A DNA stretch of 64,000 nt from Caulobacteraceae bacterium (GTDB lineage Bacteria > Pseudomonadota > Alphaproteobacteria > Caulobacterales > Caulobacteraceae): NCBI GenBank assembly GCA_947475735.1, contig CANJLQ010000005.1, positions 155,038 to 219,037 of the forward strand, given 5' to 3'. Shown in pieces: positions 51,749 to 61,377 of this stretch. Below the pieces are notes generated by a model. It saw only the letters and a list, made by a program, of their open reading frames with translations, was not told the origin of the DNA and searched no databases. Within the stretch, counting starts at the first letter, position 1; the number at the start of each line of letters is the position of its first letter. Position numbers and translations under genes: made by a program.

Positions 51749-52395
51749 CCGCGAGCTTCACCCCCGCGCTCGGCCATACAGCCCTGAGCGGGCTGTATGA
51801 TCCGGCCATCGCGCTTTTGACCCGGGAACCGCTGTGGCGGAGCCGCCTTCTCGAACAGGTGGCTCCGTCCCCTGGCGAGACGATCATCGACCTTGGATGC
51901 GGAACCGGCTCATTCGCGATCGCCATGGCGAACCGGGCGCCGGACGCGCGCATCGTCGGCCTCGATCCCGACGGCGACATCCTCAGGCGGGCCGAGACGA
52001 AGACGGCCGCTGCAGGTCAGGCCGTCCGTTTCATCCAGGGGTTTTCGCGCGATGTGGCGGCGCTCCTGGGCGAGGACGCCGCCGACAAGGTGGTTTCCAG
52101 CTTGGTCTTCCATCAGCTGCCCATGGCCGAGAAGCGAGCGGGCCTCGCCGCGAGCCTGCGGGCGCTCAAGCCGGGCGGAACGCTGCATGTCGCGGACTAC
52201 GGCCGCCAGTCGGGTGCGATGCGCGTGCTCTTCCGCCTGGTGCAGTCTCTGGACGGCTACGAAAACACCCAACCGAACGCCGACGGCGTTCTGCCTACGC
52301 TGATGGCCGAGGCCGGCTTCACACAGGTTCAAGTGCTCGATGTCATCCCGACCGCCACCGGATCCATCTCTCTGTATCGGGCGGTGCGACGATGA
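51745..52395 (+). CDS. Class I SAM-dependent methyltransferase
   Basis: 216 aa. A SAM motif IIDLGCGTGSFAIAMA and an ARIVGLDPDGDILRRAE acidic loop are clear, followed by FHQLPMAEKRAGLAASLRALKPGGTLHVADYG. The closest general type is the UbiE/methyltransf_11 group. The substrate is unknown; its place after a metal transporter allows a metal(loid)- or lipid-directed role. GTG start 51745 overlaps the CDF stop. Confidence 0.82.
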   Translation: MTASFTPALGHTALSGLYDPAIALLTREPLWRSRLLEQVAPSPGETIIDLGCGTGSFAIAMANRAPDARIVGLDPDGDILRRAETKTAAAGQAVRFIQGFSRDVAALLGEDAADKVVSSLVFHQLPMAEKRAGLAASLRALKPGGTLHVADYGRQSGAMRVLFRLVQSLDGYENTQPNADGVLPTLMAEAGFTQVQVLDVIPTATGSISLYRAVRR

Positions 52396-52793
52396 GGCGA
52401 TTGATGTCGCGGCGCACCGTGTTATGGGACGGCATGGGGTTTCCCTCGACTAGGCATGGGTGGATGGCGGCGCTGCTCGCGTCGTTCCTGGCCCTGTTCG
52501 TCCTGGTTTCCGCAGCCGACGCCTTCGCCTGCGCACCCGAGACCGGAAGCTTGCAAGGCCTGGCCGCGTCGGACGTCGTCGCTGTGTCCGATACAGGTCA
52601 CGGCGAACGCAAGGACGCAGCAGGTCAGGTCGCCTGCGCCCACGGCCATTGCCACCATTGCGGCATTACCGCGCCGCCGGCCATTGACGACATGAGGTCG
52701 ATGGCCCTCGATCGCGCGCCCTTGGCGCCATCGCTCGATCAGGCGCCGGCCTCCCGGATGCCCGCCGGTCCCATGCGCCCGCCCAGAACCTGA
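52392..52793 (+). CDS. Small His/Cys-rich exported protein
   Basis: 133 aa. After a basic start (MRRLMSRRT) and a hydrophobic signal-anchor (WMAALLASFLALFVLVSAADAFAC) it carries ACAHGHCHHCG, a dense His/Cys metal-binding motif of the sort found in small CopL/DUF2946-like proteins beside metal efflux operons. ATG 52392 overlaps the methyltransferase stop; an ATG at 52434 is the alternative. Possibly a periplasmic metal buffer or sensor. Confidence 0.65.
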   Translation: MRRLMSRRTVLWDGMGFPSTRHGWMAALLASFLALFVLVSAADAFACAPETGSLQGLAASDVVAVSDTGHGERKDAAGQVACAHGHCHHCGITAPPAIDDMRSMALDRAPLAPSLDQAPASRMPAGPMRPPRT

Positions 52794-52846
52794 CGTGACC
52801 TCGCGTTCGCGCGCGCCCTTCACGTCAACCTTCCGGGACATGAGAC

Positions 52847-54103
52847 GTGCCATCCCCTATTCGCCGCTTGCCGCCTTTCGCGGTCGGCTGCGCTGTGGTC
52901 GCCCTGACGACCGCCTTGACCGGCCCGGCCTGGGCCGATCCCGCGCCATCCTTCCGGACCCTGCTTGAGCGCATCGGGGCCAGCCCCTCCGCGGCCGAGG
53001 CCGACGCCTTGCTCGAAGCGGCCGAGGCCCGGGTGCGCCAGGCGCGCGTGCGACCCAACCCGACCGCCGCCCTCGAGGCGGAGAACGCCTTCGGCAGCGG
53101 TCCCTTTTCCGGCTACGACAACGCCGAGACCACGCTCTCGCTCACCCAGGACCTCGAACTGTGGGGCCGGCGCGGCGCCCGGGTCGAGGTGGCGCGGGCG
53201 GAGGCCGGAACGGCTTCGCTGCGTCGCGATCAGGCGGTCGTCGACGCCGCCGGACGGCTCGCACTCGCCTACGCCGAAGCGGAAGCCGCCGAGCGGCGCT
53301 TCGCCCTGGCCGAGGAGGCGCTCAGCCTGACCATCGCGGACGCCCGCGCCGCCCTGGTGCTCGTGGAGGAGGGACGCGAGCCCATGCTGCGCGGCATCCA
53401 GGCCGAGAGCGAGGCGGCGGCGGCCCGCGCGACCCGTGACGAGGCGCAGGCCGAGCGGGACGCGGCGTTCGCCCGCCTGACGGCTGTCGCGATGCTGCCC
53501 GCGCCGGTCACCTCGATCGTCGACAGCCTGCTGGACGACGCGCCGACCCGGACGGCCATCGAAGCCGCTCCCGGGGCGCCGGCCGTTCGCGTCGCCGAGG
53601 CCGAACGCGAAGCGGCCGAACGGCGGATCGCCGTCGAGCGGGTGCGCGCGCGGCCCGACGTTAGCGCCAGCGTCGGCGTTCGGCGTTACGAAGCCGAGGA
53701 TGCGACAGCGCTGACCTTCGGCATCAGCATGCCGCTGCCCCTGTTCGACCGGAACCGCGGCAATATCGACGCGGCCCAGGCCGAGTTCCGCGCCGCGGAC
53801 GCCCGCCTGGCCGGCGCGCGCCAGGAGGCCGAGGCCGACGGTCAGGCCGCGGTCGCCCGGCTGAACGCCTCGGTGAGCCGCGTCGCGGCCGCCGACGCCG
53901 GCGTGACCTCATCCGAGGAAGCCTATCGCCTGTCCCGGATCGGCTTCGAGGCCGGCCGCATCTCGCAACTGGAGCTGCGCGGAACCCGCGCCGCCCTCAT
54001 CACCGCCCGCAACGCCGCCGTCGACGTCCGCCTGGCGCGCGTCCGCGCCGAAATCGATCTCGCGCGCCTGCAAGCGCGCGCACCCTTCGGAGGGGTCCAA
54101 TAA
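52847..54103 (+). CDS. CzcC-like outer membrane efflux protein (TolC family)
   Basis: 418 aa. A signal peptide (ALTGPAWA) leads into a TolC-type helical repeat protein with long coiled coils (EADALLEAAEARVRQARVRPNP, then the homologous second repeat). It would form the outer membrane channel of the czcCBA efflux pump. GTG start at 52847. It overlaps the CzcB-like gene by one base. Confidence 0.88.
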   Translation: MPSPIRRLPPFAVGCAVVALTTALTGPAWADPAPSFRTLLERIGASPSAAEADALLEAAEARVRQARVRPNPTAALEAENAFGSGPFSGYDNAETTLSLTQDLELWGRRGARVEVARAEAGTASLRRDQAVVDAAGRLALAYAEAEAAERRFALAEEALSLTIADARAALVLVEEGREPMLRGIQAESEAAAARATRDEAQAERDAAFARLTAVAMLPAPVTSIVDSLLDDAPTRTAIEAAPGAPAVRVAEAEREAAERRIAVERVRARPDVSASVGVRRYEAEDATALTFGISMPLPLFDRNRGNIDAAQAEFRAADARLAGARQEAEADGQAAVARLNASVSRVAAADAGVTSSEEAYRLSRIGFEAGRISQLELRGTRAALITARNAAVDVRLARVRAEIDLARLQARAPFGGVQ

Positions 54104-55293
54104 TGCGCAAGCCGCAATCCAACAAAACGCTGCTCATTGGCGGCGTCGCCGCCGTCGTCCTGCTCGGAGGCGGCGGGCTGTTCCTGGCTCTCAATCGCTC
54201 CGACGCGCGGCCGGCCGCCGAGGGCGAGGCCGGTCATGCCGAGGAAGAGGGCCACGCGGAAGGGGAGGGCGTCGAAGCCCCCGAAGGTGTCGTGGCGCTC
54301 ACGCCCGAGCAGATCCGCGCCGCCGGCATCGCCATCGTCGCCGTCGGCGGCGGCGGCGGATCCGAAACCCGTTTGTCTGGACGCGTCGAGCCCATGGTCG
54401 ATGCGCGCGCCGCCGTGGCCGCCTCGGTCGGCGGCCGGGTCGAGCGCGTGCTCGTCGCGCCGGGGCAGTCCGTGCGCGCCGGTCAGGCCCTCGCCACATT
54501 GGTCAGCGGCGACGCCGCGACCTTCCGCGCCGACGCCGACGCGGCGGTGGCGCAGGCCGAAGCCGCGCGCCAGGCCTATCACCGCGATCGCAACCTGGCC
54601 GACCAGGGCGTGGTGGCCCGGCAGGAGGTGGAGACCTCCCGAGCCCAGTCGCTCAGCGCCGAGGCGTCGGCGCGCGCCGCCCGCGCCAGGGCTTCGGCGG
54701 CCGGATCGCCAAACGCTTCGGGACGGCTGAGCGTGACCAGCCCGATTTCGGGCGTCGTCACCTCGGTGCAGGTCGGCCCCGGAGGCTTTGTCCCCCAGGG
54801 CGGCGTCGTCGCCGAGGTCACCAACCCCGCGCGGATTGAACTGGTCTTCAACGCGCCGCCGGCTCTGGCCGCCCAGGTCCGCGCCGGATCGCGCCTGAGG
54901 GCGACCGGGCCCAACGGGGAATTCGAAGCCGTCGTCACCGGCGTGGCGCCCGGCGCCGGCGCCGAGAGCGGCGCGACGATCATTCGCGCCCGGCCGTCGG
55001 GCGTGTCGCTGCCGCCGACGGGATCCGCCGTCACCGGCGCCATCGTTACGGGCGATGCCGTCCCCGGCGGCCTGACGGTCCCCAGCGAAGCCGTGCAGAC
55101 CATCGAAGGCGCGACGGTCGTGTTCGTTCAGGTCCAGGGCGGCTTCCGGGCCGTCCCGGTGCTGGCCGGTCGTCAGGCGGGAGGGCGCACGGAGATCCTG
55201 CGCGGCCTCGACGAGGGTGAACGCATCGCCGCCGCCAACGCCTTTCTCTTGAAAGCCGAACTCGCCAAGGGCGAGGCCGGCGATGACGACTGA
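54103..55293 (+). CDS. CzcB-like RND efflux adaptor (membrane fusion protein)
   Basis: 396 aa. One N-terminal anchor (LLIGGVAAVVLLGGGGLFLAL) precedes a His/Glu-rich stretch (GHAEEEGHAEGEG), a possible metal site, then the lipoyl/barrel-sandwich and beta-barrel domains (VERVLVAPGQSVRAGQALATL and VTSPISGVVTSVQVGPG). It links the inner membrane pump to the outer membrane channel. 8 bases separate it from the CzcA-like gene. Confidence 0.9.
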   Translation: MRKPQSNKTLLIGGVAAVVLLGGGGLFLALNRSDARPAAEGEAGHAEEEGHAEGEGVEAPEGVVALTPEQIRAAGIAIVAVGGGGGSETRLSGRVEPMVDARAAVAASVGGRVERVLVAPGQSVRAGQALATLVSGDAATFRADADAAVAQAEAARQAYHRDRNLADQGVVARQEVETSRAQSLSAEASARAARARASAAGSPNASGRLSVTSPISGVVTSVQVGPGGFVPQGGVVAEVTNPARIELVFNAPPALAAQVRAGSRLRATGPNGEFEAVVTGVAPGAGAESGATIIRARPSGVSLPPTGSAVTGAIVTGDAVPGGLTVPSEAVQTIEGATVVFVQVQGGFRAVPVLAGRQAGGRTEILRGLDEGERIAAANAFLLKAELAKGEAGDDD

Positions 55294-55301
55294 GGCGCGG
55301 C

Positions 55302-58300
55302 ATGTTCAAATCCATCATTGAAGCCTCGGTGCGCTTCCGCTGGTTCGTTGTGTTGGCGACCGCGCTGGTCGCCGCGCTCGGTCTGTTCGAACTGACCAAG
55401 CTGCCGATCGACGCCGTTCCGGACATCACCAACCGGCAGGTCCAGATCACCACCGTCGCCCCGGCGCTCGCGCCGGAACAGATCGAGCGGCAGGTCACCT
55501 ATCCGCTCGAGACGGCCATGGCCGGCATTCCCGGACTGACCAGCACTCGCTCGTTGAGCCGCAACGGCTTCAGCCAGATCACGGTCATCTTCACCGACCA
55601 GACGGACATCTATTTCGCGCGCCAGCAGGTGGCCGAACGCCTCGCCCAGGCGCGCGAAAGCATGCCCGAGGGCGTGGAGCCGGCATTGGCGCCGATCACC
55701 ACCGGCCTCGGCGAGGTCCTGATGTGGACCGTGGACTATCTGCCGTTCAACAGCCGCAACCTCGCCCGGCCGGGACAACCCGGCTGGCAGCCAGGCGGCG
55801 TCTACCTGACCCCCGAGGGGGAGCGGTTGACCACGCCCGAGGCGCGCGCCACCTACCTGCGCACCGTGCAGGACTGGATCGTCGCGCCGCAGATGCGGAC
55901 GACGCCCGGGCTCGCCGGCGTCGACACCATCGGCGGCTATGTGAAGGAATACGCCGTCCGCCCCGACGCCGCCCGCCTGTCGGCCTATGGGCTGGGGCTG
56001 GGCGACCTCGTCACGGCCCTGGAGCGGGCCAACACCCAGGCCGGAGCCGGCTACGTCCAGCGCGGCGGCGAGGCGCTGACCGTCCGGACCGACGCCCTGG
56101 CCTCCACCGTCGAGGATCTTGCCCAGGCCCCGGTCGTCAACCGGGGCGGCCTGGTGGTGCGGGTCGCCGATGTGGCGACGGTCGAGGTCGGGCAAGCTCC
56201 GCGGCTGGGCGGCGCGAGCCGCGATGGCCACGAGTCGGTGCTCGGCACGGCCTTGATGATCGCCGGCGGCAACAGCCGCACCGTGGCCCAAGCCGCCGGA
56301 GAGCGCCTCGAGGAGGTGCGCGAGACTCTACCGCCCGGCATCGAGGCGGTGACCGTGCTTGACCGAAGCGCCTTGGTGAACTCCACCATCGGCACGGTGG
56401 CGCGCAATCTGACCGAGGGCGCCCTGCTCGTCATCGTGGTCCTGTTCCTGCTCCTGGGGAACCTGCGGGCGGCCAGCATCACCGCCCTGATGATCCCGAT
56501 CAGCTTTCTATTCGCGGTCATCGGCATGAACCGCTTCGGCATCAGCGGAAACCTGATGAGCCTCGGCGCCCTCGACTTCGGCCTGATGGTCGACGGGGCG
56601 GTGGTGGTGGTGGAGAATACCCTGCTGATGATGACCCGGCGGCGCGCGGAATTGGGCCGCATGCTCAGCCGTCACGAACGACTGGACGTCGCCATGGCCG
56701 CGGCCCGGCAGATGGTGAAGCCGGCCGCCTTCGGCCAGCTGATCATTCTGCTGGTCTTCACCCCCCTGCTGATGCTCGAGGGCGTGGAGGGTAAGACCTT
56801 CATTCCCATGGGGGCGACCGTCATGCTCGCCCTGGTCGGCGCCTTCATCTTCTCCTTCACCTTCGTCCCGGCCATGACCGCGCTGCTGGTGCGCGACCCG
56901 AAAAGCGCCCACCTCGACGCTGACGGCCAGGTGCAGGAACATGAAACCCGCGTCCTGCGCTTCGCCCGGCGCTGGATCCAGCCGGCGATCCGCGCCGCCG
57001 TGGACAAACCCAAGATCGTGCTCGTCTCGGCCCTGGGCGCCCTGGTCGTCGGCGGCCTGGCCTTCGCCACCCTCGGTCGGGAATTCATCCCCACCCTCGA
57101 CGAGGGCGACATCGCCATGCAGGCCCTGCGGGTGCCGTCCGCTTCGCTGGACCAGTCCCTGGCTATGCAGATGGCCCTCGAGCGGGTCGTCAAGGCCCAG
57201 CCCGAGGTGGAGACGGTGTTCTCGCGCACCGGCACGGCGGAGGCCGCCGTCGATCCCATGCCGCGTAACATCTCCGACAGCGTGATCATCCTCAAGGACC
57301 GAGGCGACTGGCCAGACCCGGGCCTCGAAAAGGAGGCGCTCATCGAGCGCATTGAGGAGGCGGTTAGTCAGCAGATCGGCAATAATTTCGAGTTCAGCCA
57401 GCCGATCGAACTGCGCTTCAACGAACTGATCTCCGGCGTCCGGACCGATTTGGCGGTGCTGGTCTACGGCGACGACTTCGACACCCTGCAGAGGGTCGGC
57501 GAGCAGGTGGCTCGCGCATTGGAGGAAACACCGGGTTCCGCCGACGTTCGAGTGGAACAGGCGTCGGGGTTGCCGACGCTGACGGTCAGCGTCGACCGCT
57601 TCGCGGCGGCCAACTACGGCCTGTCGGCGGCGGACGTCTCGGAGGCGGTCTCCACCGCCATCGGCGGAACGGAGGCTGGACGCATCTTCGAAGGGGATCG
57701 GCGCTTCGACGTTGTCGTCCGTCTGCCCGAGGCGACCCGCAACGATCCAACCAGCCTGGCCGCCCTGCCGATCGTCTCCTCGACCGGCGTGGTGGTGCCC
57801 CTGTCCTCGGTGGCGCGCATCCAGACCGCCGAGGGGCCCAACCAGATCAGCCGCGACAACGGTAGTCGGCGCATGGTGGTGCAGGCCAACGTCCGCGGCC
57901 GGGATCTCGGCGGTTTCGTCACGGATGCGCAGACGCGGGTGGAGCGGATCGATCTTCCGCCGGGCGTCCGGCTCGATTGGGGCGGTCAGTTCGAGAATCT
58001 CAAGCGCGCCGAACAGCGTCTGGGCCTCGTGGTTCCGATCGTATTCATCCTCATCGGGGTCCTGCTTTTCATGGCCCTCGGCTCATTCGCTGAAGCCGGT
58101 CTGGTGTTTGCCTGCGTCCCGCTCGCCCTGGTCGGCGGGGCCCTGGCGCTGCTCTTGCGCGGCATGCCCTTCTCCGTCTCGGCGGCGGTCGGCTTCATCG
58201 CCGTCTCGGGGGTGGCGACCCTGAATGGCCTGGTGCTGATGCAGGCTATCCGCGAGCGGCTGACGGCGGGCCTGGCGCCGCGTGAGGCCGCGATCGAAGG

Positions 58301-58523
58301 GGCGTCCAGCCGCCTGCGGGCGGTTCTGACCACCGCCCTGGTGGCCATCGTGGGCTTTATTCCCATGGCCATCGCCCACGGGGCCGGGGCCGAGGTCCAG
58401 AAGCCATTGGCCACAGTGGTCATCGGGGGCCTTTTGACGGCGACTGCGTTGACACTGCTGGTGTTGCCCACCTTCGCCGCCAAGGCGGTGAAGCATCGCA
58501 AGGCGGAAGGGATCGAGGATTGA
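55302..58523 (+). CDS. CzcA-like heavy-metal RND efflux pump
   Basis: 1073 aa, about 12 helices. The helix-4 signature GALDFGLMVDGAVVVVENTL (DFG-x3-DGAV-x3-EN) marks the heavy-metal (HME) branch used for Co, Zn and Cd. Large periplasmic loops follow helices 1 and 7. It drives proton-coupled export of metal with the adaptor and channel encoded upstream. Overlaps the next CDF gene by one base. Confidence 0.95.
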   Translation: MFKSIIEASVRFRWFVVLATALVAALGLFELTKLPIDAVPDITNRQVQITTVAPALAPEQIERQVTYPLETAMAGIPGLTSTRSLSRNGFSQITVIFTDQTDIYFARQQVAERLAQARESMPEGVEPALAPITTGLGEVLMWTVDYLPFNSRNLARPGQPGWQPGGVYLTPEGERLTTPEARATYLRTVQDWIVAPQMRTTPGLAGVDTIGGYVKEYAVRPDAARLSAYGLGLGDLVTALERANTQAGAGYVQRGGEALTVRTDALASTVEDLAQAPVVNRGGLVVRVADVATVEVGQAPRLGGASRDGHESVLGTALMIAGGNSRTVAQAAGERLEEVRETLPPGIEAVTVLDRSALVNSTIGTVARNLTEGALLVIVVLFLLLGNLRAASITALMIPISFLFAVIGMNRFGISGNLMSLGALDFGLMVDGAVVVVENTLLMMTRRRAELGRMLSRHERLDVAMAAARQMVKPAAFGQLIILLVFTPLLMLEGVEGKTFIPMGATVMLALVGAFIFSFTFVPAMTALLVRDPKSAHLDADGQVQEHETRVLRFARRWIQPAIRAAVDKPKIVLVSALGALVVGGLAFATLGREFIPTLDEGDIAMQALRVPSASLDQSLAMQMALERVVKAQPEVETVFSRTGTAEAAVDPMPRNISDSVIILKDRGDWPDPGLEKEALIERIEEAVSQQIGNNFEFSQPIELRFNELISGVRTDLAVLVYGDDFDTLQRVGEQVARALEETPGSADVRVEQASGLPTLTVSVDRFAAANYGLSAADVSEAVSTAIGGTEAGRIFEGDRRFDVVVRLPEATRNDPTSLAALPIVSSTGVVVPLSSVARIQTAEGPNQISRDNGSRRMVVQANVRGRDLGGFVTDAQTRVERIDLPPGVRLDWGGQFENLKRAEQRLGLVVPIVFILIGVLLFMALGSFAEAGLVFACVPLALVGGALALLLRGMPFSVSAAVGFIAVSGVATLNGLVLMQAIRERLTAGLAPREAAIEGASSRLRAVLTTALVAIVGFIPMAIAHGAGAEVQKPLATVVIGGLLTATALTLLVLPTFAAKAVKHRKAEGIED

Positions 58524-59122
58524 TGAGCGAACGAGACGAGACGGAAGGCGTCCAGCGCCGCACCCTGCTGGTGGTGTTGATCCTCAACGCCGCCCTGTTT
58601 GTCGGGCTCGGGATCGGCGGCTTGCTCGCCGATTCCAGCGCTCTGCTGGCCAATGCCCTGGACAATGCGTCTGACTCCGCCGTCTACCTCATCAGCTTTC
58701 TGGCGGTGGGCCGCGCCCTGATCTGGAAGACCCGCGCCGCCCGCGCCTCCGGAATCCTGCTGCTGATCTTCGCTGCGGGCGTCCTGCTGGACGTGCTGAG
58801 ACGAACGCTGATGGGGACGGAGCCCATAGGCTGGACGATGATGGGCATGGCGGTGGTCGCCGCCATCGTGAACCTGGTGTGCCTGGAGTTGATCCGGCGC
58901 CAACGCAGCGAGGATGTGAACATGAAGGCCGCCGAGACCTTCAGCTTCAACGATTTCGCCTCCAACGGCGGCATCCTGATCGCGGGTGGCCTGGTCCTGT
59001 GGCTGGATCAGTCCTGGCCGGATCTGGTCGTGGGCCTAATCGTGGCTGGCATCGCCGTGAAGGGCGGCGTCGACATCCTCCGCGACTCCCGGGCCGAAAC
59101 GAGAGCGGGGGAAGAAGCCTGA
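58523..59122 (+). CDS. CDF-like cation transporter (second copy)
   Basis: 199 aa with about six helices. ALLANALDNASDSAVYLISF and AAETFSFNDFASNGGILIAGG are the same polar pairs as in the CDF at 51098, to which it is distantly related. It would export divalent cations from the cytoplasm and complement czcCBA. ATG 58523 overlaps the czcA-like stop. Confidence 0.85.
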   Translation: MSERDETEGVQRRTLLVVLILNAALFVGLGIGGLLADSSALLANALDNASDSAVYLISFLAVGRALIWKTRAARASGILLLIFAAGVLLDVLRRTLMGTEPIGWTMMGMAVVAAIVNLVCLELIRRQRSEDVNMKAAETFSFNDFASNGGILIAGGLVLWLDQSWPDLVVGLIVAGIAVKGGVDILRDSRAETRAGEEA

Positions 59123-59240
59123 GTGACGACGGCGGCTACGCCCATGATCACACGGCCGGGGCCAAAGCCCGGGTCGGTGGCGAAGTGAGCGGCCCGCGCT
59201 GATAACCATTCCTTGCCCCGTTGCGGACTAGGCTGCGCCC

Positions 59241-60407
59241 ATGGTCCGCAGCGACGCCGCGCCGATGAAGTCCCGCCCACCGCGCATTGCCCGCGGCGGC
59301 TGGCTCGACGCGCTCCGCTTCATCGTCGGGGCGCTGATCATCCTCTACCATTTCCGCGAGGCCTCGCCGGTCCCGCTGCCGCAGCTGCATCCGGTGTTCG
59401 ACCGCGGCTATCTGCTCACCGACTTCTTCATCATCGACTCCGGTTACGTCCTGGCGCGCATCTACGGCGACCGGCTCGCCGCCGGTCAGGCGTCGCTGCG
59501 CGCCTATGCGCGCCAGCGGCTGCTGCGCGTCTTTCCGGCCCATCTCGTCGTCAGCCTGATCCTCGTCACTCTCGTGGGGGGCGCCGCCCTGGCCGGCGTC
59601 GCGCCGAGCAATCCCCGCTGGTTCGACTGGTCGCAGCTGCCGGCCCAGGTGCTGCTGCTCCAGGCCTGGGGCGTGCCGGGCGGGCAGGGGTGGAACGCCC
59701 CGACCTGGACGCTCTCGGCCCTGATCGCCTGCTACCTCCTGCTGCCCTGGATCTGCCGGGCCCTGTGGCGCTGGCCGCCGGTCATGGTGGTGATCGGCGC
59801 GACGCTGCTGGTCGTCGCCGCCGACCTCGCGGCCTCGCTGTGGCTCGGAGATCCCATCTACCGCCTGCCGATGCGCTACGGCGTCCTGCGCGCCCTGCCG
59901 CTGTTCCTGCTCGGGGTCGCGGCGGCCTTCTACGGCTCGCGGGTCTTTGTCGCGCCGCGCCGGGCCGGAGCGATCGGCGTCGGCGCCGCCGTCGCTCTCG
60001 TCGTCCTTCAGGCCTTCAGCGCCTTCAGCCTGCTGTCTCTGGGCCTGATGACCGTGATTATCTGGGCCGCCGGCGCCGTGCCGGTGCTCCGGCCGTCCCG
60101 GCTGGTCGAACACCTGGCCCTGATGTCGTTCTCGATGTTCCTCACCAATGAGGTGAGCCGCATCGTCTGGTTCGGCCTGCTCGACGCCCTGGGCCAGGAC
60201 GCCCTGTCATCGGGGGTCCGCTGGGCGCTGTGGTCGATCGGCTTCATCGGCGCCTTCGCGGCCGCGGCGGTGTTCCGGTACGGGTTCGACCGCCCGGTGC
60301 AGACCTGGCTCAATCCGTCCAGCGTCAGGCTGGCGGCTGCGGACAGGAACGCACCCGCGACGCCTCGGGCGTCAGGCGCCGTTGTGGCGGCCGAACACGC
60401 GGGTTGA
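59241..60407 (+). CDS. Acyltransferase family 3 membrane protein
   Basis: 388 aa with about ten helices. The N-terminus RGGWLDALRFIVGALIILYHF and RAYARQRLLRVFPAHLVVSLI are the Acyl_transf_3 motifs (catalytic His in YHF, R-x10 motif). These enzymes O-acetylate cell-surface sugars. It is not obviously part of the metal system. Its 3' end overlaps the convergent DUF411 gene by 36 bases. Confidence 0.85.
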   Translation: MVRSDAAPMKSRPPRIARGGWLDALRFIVGALIILYHFREASPVPLPQLHPVFDRGYLLTDFFIIDSGYVLARIYGDRLAAGQASLRAYARQRLLRVFPAHLVVSLILVTLVGGAALAGVAPSNPRWFDWSQLPAQVLLLQAWGVPGGQGWNAPTWTLSALIACYLLLPWICRALWRWPPVMVVIGATLLVVAADLAASLWLGDPIYRLPMRYGVLRALPLFLLGVAAAFYGSRVFVAPRRAGAIGVGAAVALVVLQAFSAFSLLSLGLMTVIIWAAGAVPVLRPSRLVEHLALMSFSMFLTNEVSRIVWFGLLDALGQDALSSGVRWALWSIGFIGAFAAAAVFRYGFDRPVQTWLNPSSVRLAAADRNAPATPRASGAVVAAEHAG

Positions 60408-60839
60408 CCCGTCGTTGAGGATCAGGATCGTCGTATAGGGTTCGCGACCGGCGGCCTCCATGCCGGGCGAGCCGGCCGGCATGCCCGGCGCGCTCAGCGC
60501 CCGGGCGGCAGGGCGTTCGCTGAGCAGCCGATCGACGTCGCCGGCCGGAACATGGCCCTCGATCGCATAGGGTCCGACGACCGCCGTGTGGCAGGAGGCC
60601 AGCCGGTCCGGAATCCCATGCTGCGCCCGGATCGGCGCCAGATCCTCGCGCTCGACGACCTCGACGGTCCAGCCGGCCTGGCGCATGTGGGCGATCCAGC
60701 CGCCGCAGCAGCCGCACCAGGGCGTCTTGTAGGCGGTCATGCGCTTCGGCGGCGCGGCGAGGGCCGGGCCGGCCAACGCGACCAGCGACAGGCCGGCCAG
60801 GATCGACCGGCGGTCAAGGAAGGACGGAGAACGGTTCAT
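60372..60839 (-). CDS. DUF411 metal-binding protein
   Basis: 155 aa. A Tat- or Sec-type signal (DRRSILAGLSLVALAGPALA) makes it periplasmic. MTAYKTPWCGCCGGWIAHMRQAGW is the DUF411 core with a C-x2-CC cluster, a family found next to copper and other metal-resistance genes. It may chaperone or sequester metal. Start chosen at ATG 60839; 31 bases downstream of the Cys-rich protein gene. Confidence 0.85.
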   Translation of the reverse strand: MNRSPSFLDRRSILAGLSLVALAGPALAAPPKRMTAYKTPWCGCCGGWIAHMRQAGWTVEVVEREDLAPIRAQHGIPDRLASCHTAVVGPYAIEGHVPAGDVDRLLSERPAARALSAPGMPAGSPGMEAAGREPYTTILILNDGSTRVFGRHNGA

Positions 60840-60870
60840 GGGTGGCCTTGGGTGACGATGACGCCGCGGC

Positions 60871-61104
60871 TCAGCCGGGCGCGTGACCCGCATGCCCGCC
60901 GCCCTGCGGCGTTTCGGGAGCGGGCGCCGGCGCCGGGGCGGGCGCAGCGTCCGGGCCCGGGGCAGGGGCGTTCATCTCGTCGCAGCAGTCCATGGGGGCG
61001 CCGGGGGCCATGTCCTTGCAGCAGGCGCAGGCGTCCGCCGCGAGCACCGCGCCGGCGCTGAGGGCGAGGAAGGCGGCCGCCGCGGCGGCGATCTTGAGGG
61101 TCAT
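60871..61104 (-). CDS. Small Cys-rich exported protein
   Basis: 77 aa. A signal peptide (ALSAGAVLAA) precedes a short mature part rich in Cys pairs (DACACCKDMAPGAPMDCCDEM) and a Pro/Ala tail ending HAGHAPG. It would be a small periplasmic metal-binding protein. It is encoded just upstream of the DUF411 gene and likely in one transcript. Confidence 0.7.
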   Translation of the reverse strand: MTLKIAAAAAAFLALSAGAVLAADACACCKDMAPGAPMDCCDEMNAPAPGPDAAPAPAPAPAPETPQGGGHAGHAPG

Positions 61105-61176
61105 CGCGGGTCTCCTTGAAACCGAGCCGCCTTGATCGGCTCGCGGGCGTCCGCCGTCAATGGGCGGCCCCTGCGG

Positions 61177-61377
61177 TCAGGTGTCCACCCGTTCGACCGC
61201 CACCCAGCGGCCGGCGCGCTTCTCCACCACGAACCGGGCGGAGGATCCCTCGAAGGCCGGCACGTCGCCGTCCCGGAACCAGATCCACGGGCGCGACCGG
61301 CTGCCCGGGCGCACGAAATAGGATCGGCTGGGGCCGGCGTCCTGCCATTCGACGGTGGCGGTCTTGCGGTGGGGCAT
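61177..61377 (-). CDS. Small hypothetical protein
   Basis: 66 aa, basic and Trp-rich, with no signal peptide or recognised motif (MPHRKTATVEWQDAGPSRSYFV). The ribosome-binding site is weak. It may be real because the frame reads naturally, but I could not assign a family. Confidence 0.4.
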   Translation of the reverse strand: MPHRKTATVEWQDAGPSRSYFVRPGSRSRPWIWFRDGDVPAFEGSSARFVVEKRAGRWVAVERVDT

